NCBI RefSeq assembly: GCF_036014015.1
Contig: NZ_CP107905.1
Location: forward strand, 1 to 64,000
Length of the DNA: 64,000 nt
Direction of reading: 5' to 3'
Source: Streptomyces sp. NBC_00457
GTDB lineage: Bacteria > Actinomycetota > Actinomycetes > Streptomycetales > Streptomycetaceae
In this document: piece by piece, positions 23,310 through 31,526 of the stretch
Numbering within the stretch: the first letter of the stretch is position 1
Layout: each line of letters begins with the position of its first letter
Position numbers and translations under genes: made by a program
The notes under the pieces: generated by a model
Told to the model about the DNA's origin: nothing
Database searches by the model: none
Seen by the model: the letters and a program-made list of their open reading frames with translations, nothing else

Positions 23310-24026
23310 ATGACCTCGCGCCGTGTGCCTCGCCTGGCCGACGCTGCCGAGATCGCGGCTGAACACGGCCTGACTTCCGCGAGGATCACCGGCCTCTACA
23401 CCGAGCGTGCGGAGAACTCGGTCGGCATGACGTTCCCGGAGCCTGTCGACATGCGCGGCCGCGCCCGTCTGTGGGACCACGCGGCGGTCACGAAGTGGTT
23501 CGCCCACCGCGCGCCGGCACGCCTCCAGGGGCACAAGCCGCCCGCCCGTGATCCGGAGGAGCTGCTGAACGCGGCGGACGCCTCGAGGTTCCTCGGCTAC
23601 AAGAACCCCAACCAGGTCACCACCTTCGTGCGCGACCACCCCGGTTACTTCCCCGAGCCGGACGCCATCGAAGAGATGGGCACGGCCGAGAACCCCTACC
23701 GCCGGCAGCTCTGGAAGGTGGCGACCCTGCAGGAGTGGATGGCCAGCCGGCCCGGCCGCGGAAGGCGAGCCGGAGCCAAGCAGGCGCCGCCCCTGCCCGA
23801 GGTCTCCGCCGACGGTGATCCCGACGAGCTGCTGGGGGCGAGCCAGGCGGCCGCGCTGCTGGGGTACAAGAGCGTCGGCTCCTTCTCTAGCAGCCTGTCC
23901 CAGGGCAACCTTCCGCTGCTGAAGACCACGGACGGGGTTGCCGAGAATGCCGGGCGCCAGAACGGACGTCGGCGGTGGACGCGCCGGCGCATCCTCCAGC
24001 AGGCCGCCCAGCGGTCCAAGAAGTAG
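23310..24026 (+). CDS. Protein with three tandem HTH-like modules
   Basis: A 238-residue basic protein built from three related modules of about 65-75 residues, each starting with an AA.(I/L)L.. helix pair and containing an excisionase/MerR-like helix-turn-helix with a wing: residues 5-68 (EIAAEHGLTSARITGLY), 83-150 (DASRFLGYKNPNQVTTFV) and 172-236 (QAAALLGYKSVGSFSSSL). The second and third share LGYK. Probably a DNA-binding protein of the element, such as a replication or transfer regulator. It ends 327 bases before the Replic_Relax gene. Confidence 0.75.
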   Translation: MTSRRVPRLADAAEIAAEHGLTSARITGLYTERAENSVGMTFPEPVDMRGRARLWDHAAVTKWFAHRAPARLQGHKPPARDPEELLNAADASRFLGYKNPNQVTTFVRDHPGYFPEPDAIEEMGTAENPYRRQLWKVATLQEWMASRPGRGRRAGAKQAPPLPEVSADGDPDELLGASQAAALLGYKSVGSFSSSLSQGNLPLLKTTDGVAENAGRQNGRRRWTRRRILQQAAQRSKK

Positions 24027-24353
24027 TACCCGGCGGTGAGCGGACCTCCGCGCACCGCCCCATGAACGCGGCGCCTGGTTTTGGGAGTTGGTCCCTTGCG
24101 GGCCGGGTGTCGCACGATGGCCGGCATGGCGTGGTTCGCCACCACGCCCCGCAGCAGCAATGCGGACCGGCCATCGCTCATCTTCCAGCACCTGTCGTTG
24201 AGCTCTGACACGATCGCGGGTCCTCCTGAGCGCTCGCGCAGTCGCGTGGTCAGGGCTGTGGAGCCCCGACCACGAGAGTGTTCCTGTGTTGTGACCGTGG
24301 TCGGGGTCTCGTGGTCGGGGGTTGGGTCGAGGGCTGAGGGTTGCCTCTTCTCC
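24027..24353 (+). promoter_or_regulatory. Control region with GTGGTCGGGG elements
   Basis: No gene lies here. CCCCGACCACGAGA at 24264-24277 is perfectly inverted at 24307-24320, and a third GTGGTCGGGG copy sits at 24297-24306. Upstream, GCGCAGTCGCGTGG (24236-24249) also occurs at 36015-36028, and GTGACCGTGGTCGGGG plus GGTTGCCTC recur at the 36.3-kb control region. The Replic_Relax gene and the type IV secretion operon therefore appear to share one regulator. Confidence 0.72.
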
Positions 24354-25271
24354 ATGACCCGTCCCACATCAGGTGCTGCTGCGGCCGCCGAGTTGGCCCC
24401 CAGCCCCGCTGAACCGCTGCGTCTGCAAGTCCTGACCGCGCTCGCCCTGCACCGCATGGCCACGACCGGCCAGTTGCGCCAGATGCTGCGGCCGGACAGT
24501 TCCCGCCAACTGGTCTCCCGCGGGCTGAACAAGCTGCGTTCCACGGGCTTCGTCGACCTCACCCCGCTGCCGGACTCGGACCGGTCGCGTACGCACGCCT
24601 GGTACCTCACCCCGGAGGGGGCGCGTCTGACCCGCGATCTCCCCATCCTGCGGGGGCGGCCGCCGTACCCCATCACCTCGACAACCGCAGCGTCGCTGAA
24701 GACACCGCACACGCTCACGGTCGTGCGCGCCCACCTGCCCTTCGCGGCAGAAGCCCGTCGGCTCGGGCATGAGCACGGCCCGTGGGACTGGACCCCTGAG
24801 GTTGCTCACTCCATCGGTGAGGGCGAGCGGCTTGTGGCTGACGCCGTCATGCACTACACCGTCGTCGACGGCGAACACCGACGGAAGCTGCGCGCGTTCG
24901 TGGAAGTCGATCGCACCACCATGAGCAGCGAGCGCCTGGCCGTGAAGCTGATCGAGTACGCCAGGCTGTTCCAGTACGAAGCGCAGCCCGTCGGCCGCCG
25001 CAGGCCGACCACCACCGGCCCGGCATGGCTCCGCTGGTACCCCGTCTTTCCCCGCGTGCTCTTCATCCTCACCGGCGCCTCCCGCACCAGGCTGGAACAC
25101 CGGATCAGCGACCTGAAGGCGATGGTCGCCCAACACCCGCTCGTTGCAGCCCTCTCCCGCGAAGTCCCACTTGGCGCCTGCATGCTGGACGACATCGAGG
25201 AGCGCGGCCCGTCCGGGTCCGTGTGGGTGCCATTGACCGGGGGCGAACCTCGCCCATGGACCGACCTGTAA
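24354..25271 (+). CDS. Replication-relaxation family protein (Replic_Relax)
   Basis: A 305-residue protein. Residues 20-100 form a winged helix: LRLQVLTALALHRMATTGQL, then RGLNKLRSTGFVDL and HAWYLTPEGARL. Residues 110-270 match the nuclease-like body of the Replic_Relax family (TVVRAHLPFAAEARRLG, KLRAFVEVDRTTMSSERLAVKL, YPVFPRVLFILTGAS). The family is linked to actinobacterial plasmids, with the mechanism unsettled. Start ATG 24354 is preferred over longer readings that run through the GTGGTCGGGG repeats. The last 55 residues have a diverged second copy at about 50851-51016. Its stop codon lies in the first of two TAATCACGTC repeats, next to an IS insertion. Confidence 0.82.
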   Translation: MTRPTSGAAAAAELAPSPAEPLRLQVLTALALHRMATTGQLRQMLRPDSSRQLVSRGLNKLRSTGFVDLTPLPDSDRSRTHAWYLTPEGARLTRDLPILRGRPPYPITSTTAASLKTPHTLTVVRAHLPFAAEARRLGHEHGPWDWTPEVAHSIGEGERLVADAVMHYTVVDGEHRRKLRAFVEVDRTTMSSERLAVKLIEYARLFQYEAQPVGRRRPTTTGPAWLRWYPVFPRVLFILTGASRTRLEHRISDLKAMVAQHPLVAALSREVPLGACMLDDIEERGPSGSVWVPLTGGEPRPWTDL

Positions 25272-25344
25272 TCACGTCTACTGACCTTGAAAGCGTGGTG
25301 TCGTGAGGGCTGACGGCTGGTGATCCCAGCGGTATGCCGTCTTT

Positions 25345-25827
25345 ATGAGGTACGCGCAGGGTGGCGGGCTGACCGCTGAACGTCGGGCGTTTCGTGAGCG
25401 GTTACGGAGAGAGGCCGCCGAACGCTTCGTCCGGGGTGACGACAATGCCGTCGTCGCCCGTGATCTGCGGGTCACCGTCCGCTCGGTGCAACGCTGGCGG
25501 AAAGCGTGGGCCGAAGAAGGTCCGCGAGCACTGGCGTCGAAGGGCCCGGCGTCGCTGCCGCTGCTGAGCGACGAACTGTTCGTGGTGCTGGAACGTGAGT
25601 TGGACAAGGGACCGGTCGCGCATGGCTGGCCGGACCAGACCTGGACTCTGTCGCGCATCAAGACCCTGATCGGGCGCCGGTTCCACAAGAGCTACACGGT
25701 CCAGGGCGTCGCGGCCCTGCTCAAGCGGCACGGCTGGACCTGCCAGGTCCCCGCCCGCCGGGCGCTTGAGCGGGACGAGGAAGCGGTGGCCGGCTGGGTG
25801 AAAGAGACCTGGCCGCGCGTGGAATGA
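25345..25827 (+). CDS. IS630 transposase, N-terminal frame
   Basis: 160 residues with helix-turn-helix DNA-binding modules: FVRGDDNAVVARDLRVTVRSVQRWRKAW (about 30-57) and, after a linker, SRIKTLIGRRFHKSYTVQGVAALLKRHGW (about 104-132). This is the end-binding half of an IS630 transposase. The stop overlaps the start of the catalytic frame as GAATGA, and the two frames are probably joined by a -1 frameshift, as is usual in IS630 elements, although no obvious slippery run was identified at the junction. Confidence 0.88.
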   Translation: MRYAQGGGLTAERRAFRERLRREAAERFVRGDDNAVVARDLRVTVRSVQRWRKAWAEEGPRALASKGPASLPLLSDELFVVLERELDKGPVAHGWPDQTWTLSRIKTLIGRRFHKSYTVQGVAALLKRHGWTCQVPARRALERDEEAVAGWVKETWPRVE

Positions 25828-26408
25828 CCGCGGCGGCGCTCGACGCCTGGCTCGTGTTCGAGGACGAGGCCGGCTTCTCGATGACGCCGCCCACCACCCG
25901 CACCTGGTCCCGACGCGGGCACACGCCGATCGTGCGGGTCCGTGGCCGTTCCCGCCGCCGCTTATCGGTCGCCGCCCTGGCCTGCTACAAACCCGGGCGG
26001 GCGTCCCGGCTGATCTACCGACCCCGCCCCGACACCCGGCCGGACGGACGCAAGAGCTTCGCCTGGACCGACTACCGCGATCTCGTCCAGGCCGCTCACC
26101 ACCAGCTCGGTGGCCCGATCGTGCTGGTGTGGGACAACCTCAACACGCACCTGACAGCGGGGATGCGCCGCTACATCGCCGAGCGCGACTGGCTCACCGT
26201 CTACCAGCTGCCTGCCTATGCGCCTGACCTCAACCCAGTCGAAGGAATCTGGTCCATCCTCCGCCGGACGACACTGGCCAACCGCGCGTTCGCCGACCCG
26301 GAGGACCTCATCGCCGCTGTCCGGCAGGGCCTACGCCTACTCCAATACCGCAGCGACGCACTCGACGGCTGCCTCACCGGCACCGGACTTCGCCCCACCC
26401 CGCCATGA
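25824..26408 (+). CDS. IS630 transposase, catalytic DDE frame
   Basis: 194 residues carrying the catalytic triad of the IS630/Tc1 DDE domain: FEDEAGFSM (first aspartate, residue about 14), VLVWDNLNTH (second aspartate, about 104) and NPVEGIWS (glutamate, about 137). It performs cut-and-paste strand transfer into TA. Frame relation to the upstream ORF is -1 with a four-base overlap. Both frames look intact, so the element may be active. Confidence 0.88.
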   Translation: MTAAALDAWLVFEDEAGFSMTPPTTRTWSRRGHTPIVRVRGRSRRRLSVAALACYKPGRASRLIYRPRPDTRPDGRKSFAWTDYRDLVQAAHHQLGGPIVLVWDNLNTHLTAGMRRYIAERDWLTVYQLPAYAPDLNPVEGIWSILRRTTLANRAFADPEDLIAAVRQGLRLLQYRSDALDGCLTGTGLRPTPP

Positions 26409-26578
26409 CGACATCACGCATTCAAGGTCGGTAATCACGTCCCCCTGCGGAACAGGAGGGTACCGCCAGACCAGCGAACGGCACGGCCGCGGCGTAAGGG
26501 CGCCGTATTGGCAAAGTGAGCTGTGGGATCCATGTGTGCTGTGTCAGCGTCTAGGGCTCTGAGGACACAGGGGGGCGA

Positions 26579-27652
26579 ATGACCAACGAGGAACAACGGC
26601 GGGTCAGGCTACGACTGGCCCGCCGTCGCACCACGCCGGACCGGGTACGAGCGCGGGTGCGACAGGAGCCACTCCAGCCCCAGCCTGACACCGAGCCGGA
26701 GCCCCAGCCGGAGTCTCGGCCTGAGCCGGAACCGCGATCGGCGCGAAATAGGTGGTGGCGGCGCGTGGCGGAGCGCGTCGGCAGGTGGAGGCGGCGCGTG
26801 CCATGGGTGCACGTTGGGGCCGTCTCGGGCGCGATCACTGCGATCGGCAGCCTGGCGTTCACGGGCGTTGCCACGTACTTCAGCGCGGTGGTGGCTAGTG
26901 ATCAGCTTGAACAGTCAGAGAAGGCCGCCGATCAGCAGGCGAAAGCCCAGGCTGTTCAGGTGGCCGCCTGGGACGAGGCACCTCAAGGTGAGCAACCGCG
27001 CGTGAGCGTGATGAATCGTTCGGCAGACCCCGTCACCACTGTGACCCTCTACTTCGCTCTGGATGTGCACGGTGAACACGGAGGCGACATCGACTCCCTG
27101 TCCTACGAGATCAAACTGACGAGTGTTCCCCCCTGCACTGTGAAGACAGTCGAAGCCCGTCAACTGAGAATGGTGCTTCCCAGAACCGACAACGCCGGGG
27201 GGCACGAACTCAACGAGCTTCCCAAGGAAGCAACGCTCGTCGTCCGATCTGTCCGCCTGCGCTTCGCCGACCGTTCCGGCAAACGCTGGTCTCGCATCGA
27301 CGGTCAGTTGATAACTGACAACACAGGCGCGTCGCAGGTAGGCCCTGACAATGTGGGTGCGTTGGTTGGGCGCCTGAAGGAGACAGCCGCCCCATCTTGC
27401 GGGGCGGAGCGGCACCGACTGAGGGGGAGCGCTGGCCACGGCGAACCCCGGTCGCCATCGGCGACACCAGCGCCCTCCCTGCTCTGGATGGCTGTTCCGC
27501 ACCCAGCCGCGGGCCATGTTCGGCGACCGCGCTGCCGCCGTCCGAGTCGTCGAGGAACCCGACTCTTGACGCCCCACCCTGATGCCCGGTCTACGAAGGC
27601 ACTGACACCCGGCCGATCCACGCACTCGAGTTGGTCCCGCTCGACTCCCTGA
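26579..27652 (+). CDS. Single-pass membrane protein of unknown function
   Basis: A protein of 357 residues with a very basic, proline/glutamate-rich N-terminus (residues 1-75), one membrane helix (about 77-100, VGAVSGAITAIGSLAFTGVA), and an outside or cytosolic domain of about 150 residues with beta character (PRVSVMNRSADPVTTVTLYFAL). Similar proteins are common in Streptomyces. The family signal ends near residue 280 (LKETAAPSCG); the last 75 residues are arginine/proline-rich and may be read-through of a lost stop. Start ATG 26579 follows GGGGGGCGA. Confidence 0.62.
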   Translation: MTNEEQRRVRLRLARRRTTPDRVRARVRQEPLQPQPDTEPEPQPESRPEPEPRSARNRWWRRVAERVGRWRRRVPWVHVGAVSGAITAIGSLAFTGVATYFSAVVASDQLEQSEKAADQQAKAQAVQVAAWDEAPQGEQPRVSVMNRSADPVTTVTLYFALDVHGEHGGDIDSLSYEIKLTSVPPCTVKTVEARQLRMVLPRTDNAGGHELNELPKEATLVVRSVRLRFADRSGKRWSRIDGQLITDNTGASQVGPDNVGALVGRLKETAAPSCGAERHRLRGSAGHGEPRSPSATPAPSLLWMAVPHPAAGHVRRPRCRRPSRRGTRLLTPHPDARSTKALTPGRSTHSSWSRSTP

Positions 27653-27739
27653 CCGGCATCGGATTCAGCGAGCTATGCGTCAAGCTGTGCCGGGATGGAT
27701 CCCGGGAGCCGGTTCCTACATGGGACCCAAGTCAGCCAT

Positions 27740-28083
27740 CGGGCTATGAGCAGTACGGGGTCCCTCTCCGATCGCCTGACTGGACGCACAACACCGAGTC
27801 CGAACCACGCCAAAGATTCGGCGTCGACTCGGGACAGCCCCACGTCGACGAAGACGTTGCGGGCCACGTCCCCAGCTGAACTTGCCAGCTCTCGCAGTCG
27901 GGACGGGCGCTCCTCATCCGGCTCGTCATCCGCTGCTTGGCCGAGACGCTGGGCCAATTCGTCGACGAACTGCTCCGCGGTGGGCCACTGGCCGACCAGA
28001 CGCCGGGCGTTCCCCGAGACGCGTTTCACGTACCAGCCCTCGGGGCCGCCGAAGGTCTTCCCGAGTTCGATTAGGCCATCGCA
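27740..28083 (-). pseudogene. Decayed gene fragment
   Basis: On the minus strand a stretch reads LIELGKTFGGPEGWYVKRV, GNARRLVGQWPTAEQFVDEL and ASSAGDVARNVFVDVGL, which looks like genuine coding sequence of a small Streptomyces protein family of unknown role. There is no suitable start upstream and the frame is lost toward 27740. The flanking DNA (27653-27740 and 28084-28140) shows nothing else. Confidence 0.45.
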
Positions 28084-28141
28084 CCTATCGGCGGATGAAG
28101 AGAAAACGATGATGGTTCACCCAGGTTTGCACCGACATGCG

Positions 28142-28173
28142 GCGTGGCCCTGGAAAGGTGGTTCCAGGGCCAC
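28142..28173 (-). terminator. Terminator of the secreted-protein gene
   Basis: A perfect 13-bp stem (28142-28154 with 28161-28173) with a six-base loop, starting 30 bases after the stop of the leftward gene that ends at 28203. It could also terminate rightward read-through. Confidence 0.7.
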
Positions 28174-28202
28174 GGGCCTCGTCCCCGGCGGGCGACTCCA
28201 GA

Positions 28203-28664
28203 TTACTGATCGTTCAGGTAATACGGGCCCCAGGACGAGATGGAAGCCCCAGAGATGATGCGCCACCGCAGCATACTGCCGGTACCGTCCCACCGTTCGG
28301 TGGTGTTCTCGTAGAAGTCTTTGTTGCACACACCCCACTGCCCGACATTGAGTTGCGTAGTCGTGCAGTTGCCTTGGCGGTACAGTTCCCACCCGCCGTT
28401 GGTCATGTACAACCAGTTCTCCCACTGCATGTAGGCGGGCGAACTGGCGCTGTGGTTTCTCACCCACAGCTGATCGCCGTACTTCTTGAAGCAGGCATCC
28501 AGGTAGGAGTTGGAGTAACAGCTCATGCCCGACGGCGGTGAGCCTGGCACAGCCTGGTTGTAGTCGTCGGCTGCGTTGGCCGGCGCACTACTGATCACGA
28601 GTGTGAGAGCAGCAGCAGAAACACAGACGGTGGCTAGACGGCGACCAACACTGCGCGCACGCAT
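28203..28664 (-). CDS. Small secreted protein
   Basis: A 153-residue preprotein. The start MRARSVGRR is preferred because GAGGGG lies seven bases upstream. Residues 1-31 are a Sec signal peptide with a basic start, a hydrophobic core (LATVCVSAAALTLVISS) and an APANA cleavage site. The mature part is aromatic-rich with four or five cysteines (MSCYSNSYLDACF, GNCTTTQ, WGVCN), likely paired in disulfides. Family not recognised; possibly an extracellular binding or inhibitor protein. A strong terminator follows. Confidence 0.72.
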   Translation of the reverse strand: MRARSVGRRLATVCVSAAALTLVISSAPANAADDYNQAVPGSPPSGMSCYSNSYLDACFKKYGDQLWVRNHSASSPAYMQWENWLYMTNGGWELYRQGNCTTTQLNVGQWGVCNKDFYENTTERWDGTGSMLRWRIISGASISSWGPYYLNDQ

Positions 28665-29517
28665 AGGCATTCCCCTCTTCTGGGTCGTAACGGTTTCAGA
28701 TCGCCCGTTTTCCCATGATCGGGTTGTCATAAGCCCTGGAGGGCTCGCAACGACCTTCTCCAGTCTGGTATTCGGGCAGTCGCTCGGATAGTCGGCCCGG
28801 CCGCTCCGTGTGCGGATGGAAGCGGGGGACATGCGGACCGGACAGCGAGACAAAGACTGACGGGGGAATGCCAGGCGGCGCAATCAGAGTTTTCTGTCCC
28901 GGACAGCTGACACTCTGTCCGGCCTGGTCACTCGCCTTGTCCGGATCCTGTCCGGATCCTGTCTGACGAGCTTTGCGCCGGACGCATCCGCCGTGAAGTC
29001 GTGGCCGACGAGGTCCGGCACCTGGCCGGCTGCGGCCTGCGTGAGGCCGAACCTCCTCGGCCGCGGCTGGCAGGGCACCAGGCCCAATTCACGTATGAGG
29101 CGGCGGACCAGCTCCGGGCCCGCGGCGACGCCCAGCGGTCCAACTGGGCCTGGATACGCCGGTATACACCTGCAGACGGCGACGGAGGGGTGAGCACGTG
29201 ACTACCGAAGATGCGGGAACCTTCCCCGCACAGCAGGAACACGCCGGCCCCCTGCGGGGGCCGGTGGTGGTCGCAGTCGAACCCAGCATCCCGCCTGAAC
29301 CGGACATGCCCGATGATCTAGGTCGTGGTCATCGGCCGCCGACCAGCACGAGTACCCCACTCGTCACGCACACCAGACCCGCGACCTGCGACTTCACGAT
29401 GCACACCACTCATTGCCTCGTGCGACGACTCGCCTCTCAGTGTCGTTGAAGGAGCCGCCCGTGCGGCCAGGACAGGGGCAGGGTCGCCGCCTGCGAAGGC
29501 TCAGGTGCACGGGGCTA
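28665..29517. other. No firm gene; TGTCCGG repeats
   Basis: Short open frames exist (for example about 29001-29201 on the + strand, rich in alanine and arginine) but none has a good start, family signal or conserved context. The stretch contains the palindrome TGTCCCGGACA at 28895-28905 and two tandem TGTCCGGATCC units at 28938-28959, related to the sites upstream of the HTH-lectin gene. Confidence 0.5.
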
Positions 29518-30429
29518 TCAGCCCGCCCGGACCAGGAAACGCTGATCCGCCGCGCCGGTGCAGCGTTCCTCGATCGCCTCGGCGCCCGCAGTGGTGTCGT
29601 TGTCGACGATGCCGATGCACCCGCTGCTGGTGGCCGGACGCAGCCGGAAGGTCCCGGCAGTGGGTTCCAGGCGGAAGAGGGTGCCCTGCGCACAGTTCCG
29701 GCGGGGTTCGAGCATGCCTTTGAGCTGGTCCTCGCCCATGACCGTCAGGCATCCCTTTCCCAGCTGGGGATGGTGCCACTGGATGCGGTAGAGCCCCGCA
29801 CCTGTCGGTTCGAGGTAGGTGCGCGGCACGGGGGCCTGGGCACAGGGGAGTTGGACGGCTACGGCGCTGTCGTAGGCGCCGTCGCGGTCGCGTCCGTCGG
29901 TCAGGCAGAGATCGGGCGTGCGGACGGGGTGGATGGTGACCCAGCCGTCGGCGGGAGAAGCCGGTGTCTTTGGCTCGTCGGAGTCGCCGGGGAGCAATCC
30001 CCAGGCGGCCAGGGCCAGGAGCGGGAGCGCGGTCGCGGCGGCGGCTGTGCGGGTCCTGGTCCGGCGGGGCCGCACGATCGCAGCCGCTTCGGCTTGCGGA
30101 TGAGCATCGGTTTCGAAGTCGGGCGCAGGGACAGGCGCGGCAGTCGTGTGTGTGGTGGCGATCCGGTCCCTGGCGTCCAGCCAGGCGTCGACCCGCTCGC
30201 CGTCCCCGCAGGCGCGGACGAATGCGGCCAGCAGGTCGGGTCGCGGCAGGCTTGTCCGTCTGAGGATGTCGGCCAGCGTGCTGCGCGCCAGCACGTCGCC
30301 GTTTCGGGCGGCCTGCTCCTCCAATTCGCGATAGGTCAGCCCTGAACGCTCCTTGAGCTGCTGCATCGACTGGATGAAACCGGCAGCGTCTCGGGCTTCG
30401 TACGGCGACAACTCCCCCAGGTTCCCCAT
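29518..30429 (-). CDS. HTH regulator with membrane helix and lectin-like domain
   Basis: A 303-residue protein in three parts. Residues 8-85 are a helix-turn-helix region (GLTYRELEEQAARNG, STLADILRRTSLPRPDLLAAFVRACG). Residues about 128-148 are one membrane helix after a basic RPRRTRTRT stretch, so the HTH part is cytosolic. Residues 165-303 resemble a ricin-type beta-trefoil, with repeated LCLTDGRD, GCLTVMGE and GCIGIVDND blocks spaced about 45 residues. This suggests a sensor that couples extracellular sugar binding to DNA binding. The start is uncertain (30438 is an alternative). Two TGTCCGGGACA palindromes lie 61 and 113 bases upstream. Confidence 0.72.
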   Translation of the reverse strand: MGNLGELSPYEARDAAGFIQSMQQLKERSGLTYRELEEQAARNGDVLARSTLADILRRTSLPRPDLLAAFVRACGDGERVDAWLDARDRIATTHTTAAPVPAPDFETDAHPQAEAAAIVRPRRTRTRTAAAATALPLLALAAWGLLPGDSDEPKTPASPADGWVTIHPVRTPDLCLTDGRDRDGAYDSAVAVQLPCAQAPVPRTYLEPTGAGLYRIQWHHPQLGKGCLTVMGEDQLKGMLEPRRNCAQGTLFRLEPTAGTFRLRPATSSGCIGIVDNDTTAGAEAIEERCTGAADQRFLVRAG

Positions 30430-30489
30430 GAACGTCATCTTGCTGTGGCTTTGGCAGGAGGGACAACGGCGGAATCCGCCATGCCCGGC

Positions 30490-30552
30490 TGTCCGGGACA
30501 CGATTCAGACAAGGCCCTGACCTGCCCGGACAGCCCATGTCTGTCCGGGACA
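30490..30552 (-). promoter_or_regulatory. TGTCCSGGACA operator-like sites
   Basis: The 11-bp palindrome TGTCCGGGACA occurs at 30490-30500 and 30542-30552, with a partial copy TGCCCGGACA at 30523-30532. All are upstream of the HTH-lectin gene. The same palindrome (TGTCCCGGACA) occurs at 28895 beyond the gene. Their placement suits autoregulation by the HTH protein. Confidence 0.6.
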
Positions 30553-30681
30553 ACCGATGGCCGTTGCCCCGGCCGTGGGCGCCAGCCAGCCTTACGGCTT
30601 GTCATCAGCCTCTGCCTTCGGGGCGTTGCAAGCCTGCCCTGATAAGCGAATCCCGCAACACGATGCATAGGAGAAGATCTG

Positions 30682-31017
30682 ATGCGCATACGCCTAGCAG
30701 CCGCCGCTACTGGCGCCGCTGCGATCGTAGCCCTCTGCGCCCCCGCCGCGGCACAAGCAGCTGTGCTCCCGTCGTCGGCTTCCGCCCCTTCAGCTGCCGC
30801 ACCTTGCTCGGGCTATCGGGTCAATCAGGTCACAGGCGAGTCTCGCTGCATTTCTGGCTCATGGGGCATTTCTCACCGAGTAAAGGTCTACTGTCTCAAC
30901 CCCCGAACCGGCGACCACGTGGTGACAGGACCATGGGTGGGTAGCACCAGCAGGTCTAGGGCTACGTGTCCGAATTTGGAATACGCCAGCGATATTTGGT
31001 CGGAGTGGGAATACTAA
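30682..31017 (+). CDS. Small secreted protein
   Basis: A 111-residue preprotein with a clear Sec signal peptide: basic start MRIRL, hydrophobic alanine-rich core and an AQA cleavage site near residue 26. The mature part has an alanine/serine linker and three to four cysteines (PCSGYRVN, SRCISGSW, VYCLNPRTG, ATCPN). AGGAGAAG precedes the ATG. The gene lies between the HTH-lectin gene and the fulvocin-like gene; possibly a small bacteriocin or inhibitor, but unassigned. Confidence 0.72.
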   Translation: MRIRLAAAATGAAAIVALCAPAAAQAAVLPSSASAPSAAAPCSGYRVNQVTGESRCISGSWGISHRVKVYCLNPRTGDHVVTGPWVGSTSRSRATCPNLEYASDIWSEWEY

Positions 31018-31526
31018 AAAGGTGAGGCAGCCTGGCGTAGTGGCCTGCCTTGTGTGGCGCTCCAGGTAGTCCCGTTGGGCTCCCTCGTACCGCACTGCGA
31101 CGCCGGCAGGAGCCAGGCCGACGCGTTCGCTAAGGAGTTCCTCACCCCCTCCACGAGGATCGCCCCCTGCTGCGCCGCCTTGACCTGGCACGCTCGCCGA
31201 CCTGCATAGATTCTGGGGCGTCAGCGCTAAGTCCTTCATCTACCGCTGCCGGGAAGTCGCCATGCTCTCCGACGCCTGTCGCGGTGCCGCCGGAAAGCGT
31301 AGTCGGCGGCACCGCAACAGGTCCTGCCCCGGAACAGTGGAACCTGCGACCACCCGACGCGATTGTCAAGCCACCGGCCTGTCCATCATGACTCTGCAGG
31401 GAATTGAAAAACGCAAGACCGAGGCTAGGACGCCGCTGATGGGCCATCGAATGCATGAGAACAACGCTGACCAGAAAATCACTGTCCCTCACTTAGTGAA
31501 GTTCCTGCAAGCAGAACAGGGAGAGA
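31018..31526. other. No gene seen
   Basis: About 500 bases of ordinary GC-rich sequence between two secreted-protein genes. Open frames on both strands lack starts with ribosome-binding sites and show no family signal. Composition toward 31350-31530 becomes less GC-rich, as in the following gene. Confidence 0.5.

Larger units (their letters stand above)
25281..26431 (+). mobile_element. IS630-family insertion sequence, complete
   Basis: Terminal inverted repeats of about 23 bases (CTGACCTTGAAAGCGTGGTG at 25281 onwards against the complement of 26409-26431, three mismatches) flank two transposase frames. TA is duplicated at 25279-25280 and 26432-26433, the target duplication expected for IS630. 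Removing the element leaves two adjacent TAATCACGTC copies (25269-25278 and 26432-26441), so it landed in a tandem 10-bp repeat just after the Replic_Relax gene. Confidence 0.9.

Noticed and set aside
29001..29201. Small + strand frame of 66 codons
   Set aside because: Alanine/arginine-rich composition, weak start, no family signal; could be the end of a lost gene but is not supportable.
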